From NCBI GenBank assembly GCA_963706835.1, contig CAVPOB010000003.1:248001-312000 (forward strand): a stretch of 64,000 nucleotides of DNA. The letters are read 5' to 3'. Every line of letters begins with the position of its first letter. Position 1 is the first letter of the stretch. This document shows, one piece after another, positions 17,834-28,766 of the stretch. Both the position numbers and the translations under genes were made by a program. The notes below the pieces were generated by a model, which saw only the letters and a program-made list of their open reading frames with translations, did not search any database and had not been told where the DNA came from. Source of the stretch: CAVXYG01 sp963706835 (GTDB lineage Bacteria > Actinomycetota > Actinomycetes > S36-B12 > GCA-2699445).

Positions 17834-20614
17834 ATGTCCACCACGCCGACAGCCCCGGCTGCGCCAGCGCCTGCCTGGTACCACGAGGATCCCGACCAGG
17901 CGGTCTCGACGCTGGGCAGCGATGCAGCCAACGGGCTGAGTTCCGCCCAGGTGTCGCAACTGACCACGCAGTACGGACCCAACGAGATCGCCTCCGAGCC
18001 GCCCCCGTCGGTGTGGGCGGTTGCGGCGGTGCAGTTCAAAGACCTGATGAACCTCATGCTGGTCGCCGTCGTGTTCGTCAGTTTCGCCATCCAGGAGTGG
18101 GGCACCGGCCTGCTGGTCGCGCTGCTGGTCGTCCTGAACGTGGTGCTCGGCACCCAGCAGGAGATGAAGGCCCGGGCCAGTGTCGATGCACTGGCCAAGA
18201 TGCAGACCCCGCAGGCCAAAGTGCAGCGGGACGGCACGCTCGTGCTGGTGCCGGCCACCAGCCTGGTGCCGGGCGATATCGTCTCGGTCGAGGCGGGCGA
18301 TCTGGTCCCCGCCGATGGCCGTCTGCTGCGCTCGGCGACGCTGGAGACGCAGGAGGCTGCCCTCACCGGCGAGAGCGCGCCGATCTCGAAGGACGCCGGC
18401 ACCCTGCCGGAGACGGATGTTGCGCTCGGCGATCGCACCAACATGCTCTTCCAGAACACTTCCGTCACCCGCGGTACCGGCACGATGGTGGTCACCGAGA
18501 CCGGCATGCGGACCCAGATGGGCCAGATCGCCTCGATGCTGTCGGCGGTAGCCCCCAGCAAATCGCCGCTGCAGCGCGAGCTCGACACCCTCACCAAGGT
18601 GCTCGGCCTCATCGCGTGGGGCGCGGTCGCGGTCATCGTGATCATCGGGCTGGTGCGCGGTCAGGATTGGAGCCAGGTCCTCCTGCTCGGTGTCGCAATG
18701 GCGATCTCGGCCATCCCGACCGGCCTGCCGACGTTCGTGCAGGCGATGCTCGCCTACGGCGCGAACCAGCTGGCGGCGGCCAAGGCCGTGGTGAAGAACC
18801 TGACCGACGTGGAGACCTTGGGCGCCACCAGCGCCATCAACTCCGACAAGACCGGCACGCTGACGATGAACCAGATGATGGTGTCCACGCTGTACTACCG
18901 GGGGCGCTGGTTCACCGTCGAGGGCAACGGCTACGCCAAGGTCGGCAACATCCGCCACGTCGCCGGCGAGGATGTGCCCGACTTCACCAGGCTCGCCTAC
19001 GGACTGGCGCTGGACTCCGACGCCACGGTGTCCGATGCCGGCGACGTCGTCGGCGACCCCACCGAGGCGGCGCTGGTCGTCCTGGCCGCCAAGATCGGCG
19101 TCGATGCCGAGGAGACGCGCCGGGCCTACCCGCGGGTCGCCGAGGTGCCGTTCGACTCCGCGTACAAGTTCATGGCGACGTTCCACAACCTGCCGATGGA
19201 GGGCGAGCAGCACTTCGTCGAACTCGTGAAGGGTGGACCGGACGTCGTCCTGGCCCGGTGCTCGAGCATGTGGCGCCCCGACGGCTCCACGGTGCCGCTG
19301 GACGAGGTCCGCGACACGGTCTGGGAGGCCAACGAGCGCATGTCCAAGAAGGGCCTGCGGGTCCTCGCGTTCGCGGTCCGCGTGCTCGAGGACGACCAGG
19401 CCGAGGCGGTCACGGCCGACCCGATGTCGTACGTGGAGGACCTGGTCTTCGTCGGCATGGTCGGCATCATCGACCCGCTGCGCCCGGAGGCGAAGAAGGC
19501 CGTCGAAGAGGCGCATACGGCCGGCATCGAGGTGCGGATGATCACCGGCGACCATGCCATCACCGCTGCCGCCATCGGCAACGATCTCGGCCTCGGCGGT
19601 GGCGCTCTCAGCGGCAAGGACCTCGTGGCCATGAGCGACGAGGAGTTGAAGGCGGCGCTGCCGGACGTCCATGTCTTCGGACGCGTCACGCCGCAGGACA
19701 AGCTTCGCCTGGCCAAGCTCATGCAGGAGAACGGCGACATCGTGGCGATGACCGGCGACGCCGTCAATGACGCCGCGGCACTGAAGCAGGCCGACATCGG
19801 CGTGGCCATGGGCAGCGGCAGCGAGGTCACCAAGCAGGCCGGCAAGATGATCCTCACCGACGACAACTTCGGGACGCTGGTGACAGCGGTGCGCCTGGGC
19901 CGCAGCATCTACGACAAGATCACTTCCTACGTCCGCTACCAGATGAGCCAGTTGCTCTCCCTGGTGCTGCTGTTCCTCGCGGCGTCCATCTTCAACATCA
20001 ACGAAGGTGTGGCCCTGACGCCGATCATGGTGCTGTTCCTGAACTTCTTCATCGCCAGCTTCCCGGTGATCGCCATCATGCGGGACGCGCCGAACCCGGA
20101 GATCATGCGGAAGCCGCCGCGGGATCCGAAGCAGACCATCAGCAACCCCGAGGCCGTGTCCAAGTGGGTCATCTACGGCGTGACCTTGTTCCTGGCCACT
20201 CTCGCGGCGATGGCGATCGGCGGCTTCGGCGAGATGAGCCCCGACGAGGCGAGTGCACCGATGACCATGGGCTTTACCGTGATTGCGCTGGGCACGGTGT
20301 TCTCCGGAGTCGTGATGCGGCGCAGCCCCGAGTCCGGACTAACCCCGCCGATCGCCGGTGCGCTGAAGATCCTGGCCATTCCGCTGGTTCTGATCGTCGC
20401 CTGTGTCGAGATCGGGTTCTTCCAGGAGTTCCTGCCGACCGTGTCGCTCACCGGCCAGGAGTGGGTCGTCTGCATCGGCCTGGCGCTGACCCTGCCCGTG
20501 GTGGTCGAACTGCACAAGGCGTTCCTGCGCAGCCGGGGCGGTCGGCCGCTGATCACGTTCGACGCAGAGGAGGCGGTCTCGCCGGAGCGGGCGTGGGTCC
20601 ACCCCCACAGCTGA
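17834..20614 (+). CDS. Cation-transporting P-type ATPase with atypical membrane motifs
   Basis: Membrane ion pump of 926 residues; ATG 7 nt after GGAGG. The soluble machinery is complete: an N-terminal cation-ATPase segment, an actuator domain with LTGESAPISKD, the phosphorylation motif SDKTGTLTMNQ (Asp338), the nucleotide-binding domain, and the hinge as GDAVNDAAALKQADIGVAMG instead of the usual GDGVNDAPAL. TM4 reads AIPTGLPTF, with Thr296 in place of the Glu of PEGL in Ca2+/Na+ pumps. TM6 (FLNFFIASFPVIAIM) lacks the usual N..TD ligands. The ion is therefore unknown. I recall related actinobacterial sequences with the same PTGLP. It is plus-strand, divergent from folC, and followed by valS. 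Confidence 0.88.
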   Translation: MSTTPTAPAAPAPAWYHEDPDQAVSTLGSDAANGLSSAQVSQLTTQYGPNEIASEPPPSVWAVAAVQFKDLMNLMLVAVVFVSFAIQEWGTGLLVALLVVLNVVLGTQQEMKARASVDALAKMQTPQAKVQRDGTLVLVPATSLVPGDIVSVEAGDLVPADGRLLRSATLETQEAALTGESAPISKDAGTLPETDVALGDRTNMLFQNTSVTRGTGTMVVTETGMRTQMGQIASMLSAVAPSKSPLQRELDTLTKVLGLIAWGAVAVIVIIGLVRGQDWSQVLLLGVAMAISAIPTGLPTFVQAMLAYGANQLAAAKAVVKNLTDVETLGATSAINSDKTGTLTMNQMMVSTLYYRGRWFTVEGNGYAKVGNIRHVAGEDVPDFTRLAYGLALDSDATVSDAGDVVGDPTEAALVVLAAKIGVDAEETRRAYPRVAEVPFDSAYKFMATFHNLPMEGEQHFVELVKGGPDVVLARCSSMWRPDGSTVPLDEVRDTVWEANERMSKKGLRVLAFAVRVLEDDQAEAVTADPMSYVEDLVFVGMVGIIDPLRPEAKKAVEEAHTAGIEVRMITGDHAITAAAIGNDLGLGGGALSGKDLVAMSDEELKAALPDVHVFGRVTPQDKLRLAKLMQENGDIVAMTGDAVNDAAALKQADIGVAMGSGSEVTKQAGKMILTDDNFGTLVTAVRLGRSIYDKITSYVRYQMSQLLSLVLLFLAASIFNINEGVALTPIMVLFLNFFIASFPVIAIMRDAPNPEIMRKPPRDPKQTISNPEAVSKWVIYGVTLFLATLAAMAIGGFGEMSPDEASAPMTMGFTVIALGTVFSGVVMRRSPESGLTPPIAGALKILAIPLVLIVACVEIGFFQEFLPTVSLTGQEWVVCIGLALTLPVVVELHKAFLRSRGGRPLITFDAEEAVSPERAWVHPHS

Positions 20615-20692
20615 TTCGGCGTCTCGTCGCACGGCCCCCGGAACCGCTGCGGCGGGACGGGGGTCGTGCACGTGGCCCTACCATGGATCGTT

Positions 20693-23249
20693 ATGAGCGA
20701 CTCCGCTGCGAGGACACCGCAGATCCCCGACAAGCCCAGCGTCGACGGCATCGAGGACAAGTGGGTGCAGCGCTGGGAGAGCGAGCGGATCTACATCTTC
20801 GACCGCACCAAGCCGCGGGCCGAGATCTACGCCATCGACACCCCTCCCCCGACGGTCAGCGGCTCGCTGCATGTCGGGCACGTCTTCTCCTACACCCATA
20901 CCGACTGCATCGCCCGCTACCAGCGGATGCGCGGCCGAGAGGTCTTCTACCCGATGGGGTGGGACGACAACGGGCTGCCGACCGAGCGCCGGGTGCAGAA
21001 CTACTTCGGCGTGCGGTGCGATCCTTCGCTGCCGTACCAGGCCGACTACGCGCCGCCGGCCGAGCCCGATGCCAAGCGCCAGGTGCCGATCTCACGAGGC
21101 AACTTCATCGACCTGTGCGAGCAGCTGACCGCCGAGGACGAGGAAGCATTCGAGGCGCTGTGGCGGCGGCTGGGCCTGTCGGTCGATTGGACCCAGACCT
21201 ACCAGACCATCGACCACAACGCCCGCGCCACTTCCCAGGCCGCGTTCCTGCGCAATCTCGCCCGGGGCGAGGCGTACCAGCAAGAGGCGCCCACGTTGTG
21301 GGATGTGACCTTCCAGACCGCGGTCGCGCAGGCCGAGTTGGAGGACCGCGAGCGGGACGGCAACTTCTACCGGGTGTCCTTCCACGGCGCCGAGCCGGTG
21401 TTCATCGAGACCACCCGGCCGGAACTGATCCCGGCCTGTGTCGCCCTGGTGGCCCACCCGGACGACGAGCGGTACCAACCGCTGTTCGGCACCACGGTGA
21501 CCACGCCGGTGTTCGGCGTCGAGGTGCCGGTCCTGCCCCACCGGCTGGCCGACCCGGAGAAGGGCTCCGGCATCGCCATGATCTGTACCTTCGGCGATGT
21601 CACCGACGTGGTGTGGTGGCGGGAACTGGACCTGCCGACCCGCGCCATCATCGGCTGGGATGGCCGGGTGCACCGCGAGGTGCCGGACTGGCTCAGCAGC
21701 GAGCCGGCGCGCTCGGCCTACGAGCAGCTGGCGGGGGCGACGGCCTTCACCGCCAAGCAGCGGATGGTCGACCTGCTGCGGGAGTCCGGCGATCTGCACG
21801 GCGACCCCCGGCCGACCAAGCAGCAGGTGAAGTTCTTCGAGAAGGGCGACAAGCCGCTGGAGATCGTCAGCACCCGGCAGTGGTACCTGCGCAACGGCGG
21901 CCGGGACGCCGAGCTGCGCACCGCCCTGCTGGCGCGCGGCGATGAGCTGCACTGGCACCCCGAGCACATGAAGGTCCGCTACCGCAACTGGGTGGAGGGG
22001 CTCAACGGGGACTGGCTGATCTCCCGGCAGCGCTTCTTCGGCGTCCCGGTCCCCATCTGGTACCGGCTGGACGACAACGGCGAACCGGTCTACGACGAAC
22101 CGCTGCTGCCGGCGGAGGCCGACCTGCCGGTGGATCCGTCCAGCGACGCTCCGACCGGCTTCGACTGAGGAGCAGCGCGGCAAGCCCGGCGGCTTCATGG
22201 GCGATCCGGATGTCATGGACACCTGGGCGACCTCGTCGCTGACACCGCAGATCGCCGGGGGCTGGCTCACCGACCCCGACCTGTGGGCCCGGGTGTCGCC
22301 GATGGACCTGCGGCCGCAGGCGCACGAGATCATCCGCACGTGGTTGTTCTCCACCGTCGTGCGCTCCCACCTGGAGGACGACCGGCTGCCCTGGTCCGAT
22401 GCCGCCATCAGCGGCTGGATCCTCGACCCGGACCGCAAGAAGATGTCGAAGTCGAAGGGCAACGTCGTCACGCCGCTCGGCCTGCTCGACAAGCACGGCT
22501 CCGACGCGGTGCGCTACTGGGCGGCCTCCGGACGGCCCGGCACCGACACCGCCTTCGATGAGGGGCAGATGAAGATCGGCCGCCGGCTGGCCATCAAGAT
22601 CCTCAACGCATCGCGCTTCGTGCTGCTGTCCGGCGGCGACCCGGCGGCCGGCGAGGTCACCGAGCCGCTCGACCGCGCGCTGCTGGCCAGCCTGGCCGAG
22701 GTGGTGCAGAGCGCGACCACGGCCATGGAGGACTACAACTACACCCGTGCCCTGGAGGTCACCGAGACCTTCTTCTGGTCCTTCTGCGACGACTATCTGG
22801 AGTTGGTGAAGGAGCGGGCGCGGGGCGAGCACGGCGAGGATGCCGCAGCCTCCGCGCGAGCCACCCTGGGCGCCGCGCTGACCGTGCTGCTGCGGCTGTT
22901 CGCGCCGTTCCTGCCGTTCGTCACCGAAGAGGTGTGGTCGTGGTGGCGGGACGGATCGGTGCACCGTCAAGCGTGGCCGAGCCTCGATGACCTCCCGGCC
23001 GGGGGCGATGCGGAGCTGCTGGCGACCGTCGCGATCGTGCTGTCGGGACTGCGCAAGGCCAAGAGCGAGGCCAAGGTGAGCATGCGCACCGAAGTCAGCC
23101 GCGCCGTGGTGTCCGCGCCCGACCTGACGCTGCAGGACCTGCGCGCGGCCGGGGCTGACCTGCGCGCGGCCGGGCGGGTCCGCGAACTGGTGCTGCTGCC
23201 CGGCGACGCGCTGGAACTGGACGCGGTCGAACTGGTCACCGCCGACTGA
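20693..23249 (+). CDS. valS: Valyl-tRNA synthetase (frameshifted)
   Basis: Class I synthetase charging tRNA-Val. Start ATG at 20693 (MSDSAARTPQIPDKPSVDGI). The HIGH motif appears as LHVGH, the editing domain has FIETTRPELIPACVALV, and KKMSKSKGNVV is the KMSKS loop. The first 490 residues end at a TGA (22166-22168) after DAPTGFD. One extra G near 22162 separates this from TEEQRGKPGGFMGDPDVMDT in the next frame, which continues to 23249. Corrected length is about 852 residues. A TACCAT hexamer 8 nt before the ATG and the lack of a Shine-Dalgarno sequence suggest a nearly leaderless transcript. It lies on the strand opposite to its usual neighbours clpX and folC. Confidence 0.93.
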
Positions 23250-23805
23250 GGTCCGCCACCGGTCCTGCCAGCCATTGGCTGGCCTCGCGGCCGCCGCGCA
23301 GTCGCACGATGGGCAGCTCGGGTCGGCGCCGCACCAGCGCCTCCACCCGAGCGGCGGTGGTGGGATGGGTGCGCCAGCTCCACCGGACGATGTGGTCGGG
23401 ATCGACAAGGACCCGGTGCAGGCCCGGTTCCCGGTTGCCGTGCCAGAGCTGTTCGCGAAGGAGCGCCCGCCGGATCGACCGCCGCAGCACCCTTGCCATG
23501 ACGAGGGTGCGCGGTAGATCCAGCCAGACCACGAGATCTGCGCGGTCGGCGAGGAGATCGCGCACCGCCGGGTACTGCCATTCGGTGATCCACTCCGGCT
23601 GGGCCGTCAAGGCCTGCACGTCGTCGGAGAAACTGGGCCTGGGCTGCCAGTCGGGCCCGTGGAACAGCGCGTCGATCTCGTAGTGCCGGATGCCGAGCAC
23701 GCTCGCCAGGCGGCGGGCCAGCGTCGTCTTGCCCGACCCCGAGGTCCCGGCGATCAGGATCCGCCGGGCATCCGCGGGCAACGGATCACTTGGCCCGATC
23801 AGCAT
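23236..23805 (-). CDS. P-loop kinase-like protein (AAA/adenylate-kinase-like)
   Basis: Small P-loop NTPase of 189 residues, probably a nucleotide or small-molecule kinase-like protein of the FlaR/topology-modulation type; substrate unknown. The Walker A is GTSGSGKTT (19-27). IRHYEIDALFHGPDWQPRPS and the WLDLPR strand are typical of that group. The 3' end overlaps the valS 3' end by 14 bp tail to tail, so the convergent genes share coding DNA. It lies between valS and clpX. Confidence 0.8.
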   Translation of the reverse strand: MLIGPSDPLPADARRILIAGTSGSGKTTLARRLASVLGIRHYEIDALFHGPDWQPRPSFSDDVQALTAQPEWITEWQYPAVRDLLADRADLVVWLDLPRTLVMARVLRRSIRRALLREQLWHGNREPGLHRVLVDPDHIVRWSWRTHPTTAARVEALVRRRPELPIVRLRGGREASQWLAGPVADLSRR

Positions 23806-23861
23806 CCGCGACCCACCCGCACCGGGCGGGAACCGGCCTCGATCAACGCTGCCCTAGCGCG

Positions 23862-25172
<1,311 letters not shown>

Positions 25173-25309
25173 GCGCACCTCCCCAAGTGCCTGCCCGGGT
25201 GCGCCCTCCTGCGGACGGCCTCACCTGATTGCTGCATTGATGCCCAACAACTTAGACCGTACCGCCGCTCGCCCGGAGATCGCCCCCCGGCCTTCTGCGT
25301 GTTGCGGGA

Positions 25310-25975
25310 TCACGGCGAAGGGGACCCCTTGCGCGACTCGATGACGCGGTCGATGATCCCGTAGTCCGCGGCAGCGGCAGCTGTGAGGATCTTGTCGCGC
25401 TCGATGTCCTGGCGGACCTGCTCCACCGTGCGGCTGCTGTGCCGGGCCAGGATCTCCTCCATCTCGGCGCGCATCCGCAGGATCTCGTTGGCCTGGATCT
25501 CGATGTCCGAGCCCTGGCCCTGCCCCTCGGAGTACGGCTGGTGGATGAGGATCCGCGCATGCGGCAGCGCGAACCGCTTGCCCTTCGTGCCCGCGGCGAG
25601 GATCACCGCGGCCGCCGAGGCGGCCTGGCCCAGGCACACCGTCTGGATCTGCGGCTTGATGAACTGCATCGTGTCGTAGATGGCCGTCATGGCGGTGTAC
25701 GAGCCGCCGGGCGAGTTGACGTAGATCGAGATGTCCCGCTCGCCGTCCAGGGACTCCAGCGTCAACAACTGCGCCATGACGTCATCGGCCGAAGCGTCGT
25801 CGATCTGGACGCCGAGGAAGATGATCCGCTCCTCGAACAGTTTGTTGTACGGGTTGAACTCCCGGAAGCCCTGAGCGGTGCGCTCCACGAAGGAGGGCAG
25901 GATGTAGCGGGCGCTGGGACCGGCGGTGCGAGTGGCTGCCCGCAGCACCTGATCCGGCGTTGGCACGTTCGTCAT
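25310..25975 (-). CDS. clpP2: Clp protease proteolytic subunit ClpP2
   Basis: Serine protease subunit; in actinobacteria ClpP1 and ClpP2 form a mixed tetradecamer that works with ClpX or ClpC1. 221 residues. The catalytic triad is visible: Ser120 (GQAASAAA), His145 (ILIHQP) and Asp194 (ERDK). A long N-terminal propeptide-like stretch precedes EERIIFLG. The gene starts 12 bp after the clpP1 stop, with GAGGAAC before the ATG. The paired clpP order and strand match other actinobacteria. Confidence 0.95.
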   Translation of the reverse strand: MTNVPTPDQVLRAATRTAGPSARYILPSFVERTAQGFREFNPYNKLFEERIIFLGVQIDDASADDVMAQLLTLESLDGERDISIYVNSPGGSYTAMTAIYDTMQFIKPQIQTVCLGQAASAAAVILAAGTKGKRFALPHARILIHQPYSEGQGQGSDIEIQANEILRMRAEMEEILARHSSRTVEQVRQDIERDKILTAAAAADYGIIDRVIESRKGSPSP

Positions 25976-25987
25976 CGTCGGTTCCTC

Positions 25988-26647
25988 CTAGCGCCGGTCG
26001 CTGTCGGTGCCGCCGCTGCCCGCCACGTCGCGGGCGCTGCGGACCACCTGGTCGACGAAGCCGTAGTCCTTGGCATCGGCGGCGGTGAACCACCGGTCCC
26101 GATCAGAATCGGCCTCGATCTGCTCGATGGGCTGGCCGGTGTGCTGGGCGATCAACTCGGCCATCTTCTTCTTCGTGTAGAGCATCTGCTCGGCCTGGAT
26201 CCTGATGTCGGAGGCCGTGCCACCGATCCCGCCGGACGGTTGGTGCATCATGATCCGCGCGTGCGGCAGGGCGTAGCGCTTGCCCGGCTCGCCGGCGCAC
26301 AGCAGGAACTGCCCCATCGAAGCGGCCAGCCCCATCGCCACCGTGGCAACGTCGTTCTTGACGTACTGCATGGTGTCGTAGATCGCCATGCCCGCGGAGA
26401 CCGATCCGCCGGGGCTGTTGATGTAGAGGAAGATGTCCGACTCGGGATCCTCAGCGGACAGCAGCAGCATCTGCGCACAGATCGCATTGGCCATGCTGTC
26501 CTCCACCACCGACCCCAGGAAGATGATCCGCTCCCGCAGCAGGCGCTGGAAGACCGAGTCGTCGAATCCAGGGACACCTCCCCCGGGCTGTGGGCCTCTG
26601 CCCCAAACGTCGAACCCGTCCGGCACGGGCGCGTGGACTCCCGACAC
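25988..26647 (-). CDS. clpP1: Clp protease proteolytic subunit ClpP1
   Basis: Partner of ClpP2. 219 residues from a GTG at 26645-26647, with AGGAGG 5 nt upstream. Triad Ser110 (GLAASMGQ), His135 (IMMHQP) and Asp184 (DRDRW). The N-terminus (VPDGFDVWGRGPQPGGG) is longer and proline/glycine-rich, as expected for a processed propeptide. It lies 124 bp after the corrected tig stop. The cluster tig-clpP1-clpP2-clpX couples folding and degradation functions. Confidence 0.95.
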   Translation of the reverse strand: MSGVHAPVPDGFDVWGRGPQPGGGVPGFDDSVFQRLLRERIIFLGSVVEDSMANAICAQMLLLSAEDPESDIFLYINSPGGSVSAGMAIYDTMQYVKNDVATVAMGLAASMGQFLLCAGEPGKRYALPHARIMMHQPSGGIGGTASDIRIQAEQMLYTKKKMAELIAQHTGQPIEQIEADSDRDRWFTAADAKDYGFVDQVVRSARDVAGSGGTDSDRR

Positions 26648-26770
26648 TTCTGCCTCCTAGCAGTCGCCGTCCTTGGCTGTTGGACCGGCCTCGTGGGCCG
26701 ACTGCTCGACCCTAACCCGCAGGACCGATCCTCCCCTCCCCGGGGACCGCGGGTTTCGCGTTGGGGGGAA

Positions 26771-28244
26771 TCAGCGCTCGTCGTCGGCGGCCTCGTCCGC
26801 AACTGCCGCGGCCTCTGCCTCTGCCTCTGCCTCTACGTCTGCCTCTGCCTCTGCCGCGGCCTCTGCCTCGTACCGCGGCCGCGGCACCGGCCGCCTCGTC
26901 CGCAGCGGCCAAGGCCTCGTCGAGATCCTCATCCTCATCGACCTCGGCGTCCAACTCCTCGATCAGCGGCTCGCCCGACAGCAGACGGGCGATCTCGTCG
27001 AGGTCGATGGGGTTGCCCTCGCCATCGGTGATCGAGGCCGCCTCGACGACCAGCGACAGAGCCTTGGCCCGGCGCACCTCGGCAACTGCGCCCTGGACCT
27101 GGCCGGCGTCCACGAGGGCCTTGGCGAACTGGTCCGGGCCCATGCCGTAGCGCTGCGCCTGCGCGATCAGCCACTGGCTGAGCTCTGCCTCTTCCACCCG
27201 GACATCGCGCTCCTCGGCAAGCTTGTCGAGGATCAGATTGGCCTTCAGCGAATTCCGCAACTCGGTCTCGGTCTCGGACCGATGGTCGTCGTCGCCGTGG
27301 CCGTCGGAGAAGTGCTCGGCGAGCTGCTCCTCGATGATCCCCTCCGGCAGGTCCATCTCGATGCTGGCCAGGTAGGCGTCGCGCACCTTCGTGCGGGCGT
27401 CGGCACCGAGCTCGAACAACTTGGCCCGGCGCAGCCGCTCGCGGAGGTCCTCCTGCAGCTCCTCGATGGTGTCAAACTCCGAGGCGAGCAGGGCGAAGTC
27501 GTCGTCGGCTTCCGGCAGCTCTCGCTCCCGCACGGCTTTCACGGTCACTGCAACAGTCAGCGGCTTGCCCGCATACTCCCCCTCCGCGGGGATGTGCTCG
27601 AAGGTGCGGACCTCGTCGGCCTGCGCGCCGGTGACCGCCTCGTCGAAGCCCTCCACCGCGCCGCCCGAGCCGACCTCGTAGGACATGTCCGCCGCCGCGT
27701 AGGCCGCCACCGGTTCGCCGTCGGCATCTGCGGCGGCAACATCCACCAGGATCACGTCGCCCTCTGCCGCGCCGCGCTCCACGTCGGTGAAGCTGGCGAA
27801 CCGCTTGCGCAGCCCGAGCAACTCTTCGGCGACGGCGTCATCGTCGATCGTCACCGCATCGACCTGCACCTCGATGGTGCCCGGGTCAGTCAGCTCGAAT
27901 TCGGGCCGCACGTCGACTTCGGCGACGAACTCCAGCAGGTCGCCGTCCTCGAGTTTGGTCACCTCGACCTTCGGCTGCCCCAGCGGAATGATCTCCTGCT
28001 CCTCGATGACCTTGTCGTAGGTCCGCGGGATCACGGCGTTGGCCACCTCGGACAGCACGGTCCCGCGGCCGAAACGCTGATCGATGATCCGCGACGGAAC
28101 CTTGCCCTTGCGAAAACCCGGAACATTGACCTGCGACGCGATCGAGCGATAGGCGTTCCGCAGATCCTCGGCCAGTTCATCGAATGGGATCTCCACCACG
28201 ATCTTGACGCGCGTGGTGGACAGGTTCTCGACGTCGGTCTTCAC
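26771..28244 (-). CDS. tig: Trigger factor (frameshift in the acidic tail)
   Basis: Ribosome-bound chaperone and prolyl isomerase. GTG at 28242-28244 with AAGGAG upstream. The ribosome-binding domain contains GFRKGKVP, the FKBP-type domain lies near 160-245, and the C-terminal chaperone arms follow. After AAADEAAGAAAAV the frame turns to an implausible RGRGRG run. Shifting by one base near 26872-26878 gives an acidic Ala/Glu tail (EAEAAAEAEADVEAEAEAEA) ending ADDER at the TGA at 26771-26773. The tail is encoded by a GAGGCA-type microsatellite, a likely place for an indel. About 491 residues. Confidence 0.93.
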
Positions 28245-28292
28245 GGCCGGGGACTCCTTGGTCGTCGCTTCTCGATCGGGGCGCCGATCAAC

Positions 28293-28368
28293 TGGTCGGG
28301 GCGGGGAGACTCGAACTCCCGATCTCCTGCACCCAAAGCAGGCGCGCTAGCCACTACGCTACGCCCCG
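28293..28368 (-). tRNA. tRNA-Pro (TGG anticodon)
   Basis: Cloverleaf read on the minus strand: acceptor CGGGGCG pairs with CGCCCCG, the discriminator is A, and the CCA end is encoded. The anticodon stem CCTGC/GCAGG closes the loop TTTGGGT, giving anticodon TGG. The T arm contains GTTCGAGTC. 76 nt including CCA. It lies 48 bp upstream of tig on the same strand. Confidence 0.95.
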
Positions 28369-28436
28369 CGCAGAGCGCTCCTAGTCTACGCAGGCCGACG
28401 CCGCAGAACCGAACCGGCGGGGCCGTGTGGCTACTC

Positions 28437-28521
28437 GCCGGCGAGCCTCATGAACCTCGCGATGCCATTCTGATCCCCGCGCGCCCGCCGGACCATGCCA
28501 TTTGCGATGAGGCTTCCCGGC
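28437..28521. repeat. 85 bp inverted-repeat element, copy A
   Basis: The ends are inverted copies of about 16 bp: GCCGGCGAGCCTCATG at the left and GATGAGGCTTCCCGGC at the right. A second element of exactly the same length with closely related ends lies at 55559-55643. The 17 bp of the right end recur almost exactly at 30141-30157. No ORF is present. It lies between tRNA-Pro and tRNA-Gly and looks like a REP/MITE-type element. Confidence 0.5.
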
Positions 28522-28558
28522 ACATCCGGGCGGCTCACCCGACCGCCGGATAGTGCCC

Positions 28559-28564
28559 TACACT
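28559..28564 (+). promoter_or_regulatory. Probable -10 box of tRNA-Gly
   Basis: TACACT lies 15 nt before the first base of the tRNA-Gly gene and would give a start site about 8-9 nt upstream of it. No good -35 is seen. Confidence 0.45.
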
Positions 28565-28579
28565 CATTGCGTCAGTATC

Positions 28580-28650
28580 GCGGGTGTAGCTCAATGGCAG
28601 AGCCCCAGCCTTCCAAGCTGGTCATGCGGGTTCGATTCCCGTCACCCGCT
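28580..28650 (+). tRNA. tRNA-Gly (TCC anticodon)
   Basis: Acceptor GCGGGTG pairs with CACCCGC, with discriminator T and no encoded CCA. D arm GTAGCTCAATGGCAGAGC. The anticodon stem CCAGC/GCTGG encloses CTTCCAA, giving anticodon TCC. The T loop is GTTCGATTC. 71 nt. Divergent from tRNA-Pro. Confidence 0.95.
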
Positions 28651-28766
28651 CTCGGAACCTTCGCAGGTGGCCCGGCATTGCGCCCCTGTGATCGGTCCCG
28701 GTCAAGCCTCATTCGGACCCGCGTGACCGAATGCGACCGATCGCGGGCACACCTGCATCTGCCGCG

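Noticed and set aside
22160..22200. Two separate valS genes, or a programmed frameshift
   Set aside because: The two halves are complementary parts of one ValRS (HIGH and KMSKS halves) and no slippery site is obvious. One extra base explains it, in line with similar errors nearby.
28650..28766. Rho-independent terminator after tRNA-Gly
   Set aside because: No hairpin followed by a T-run could be found in this stretch.
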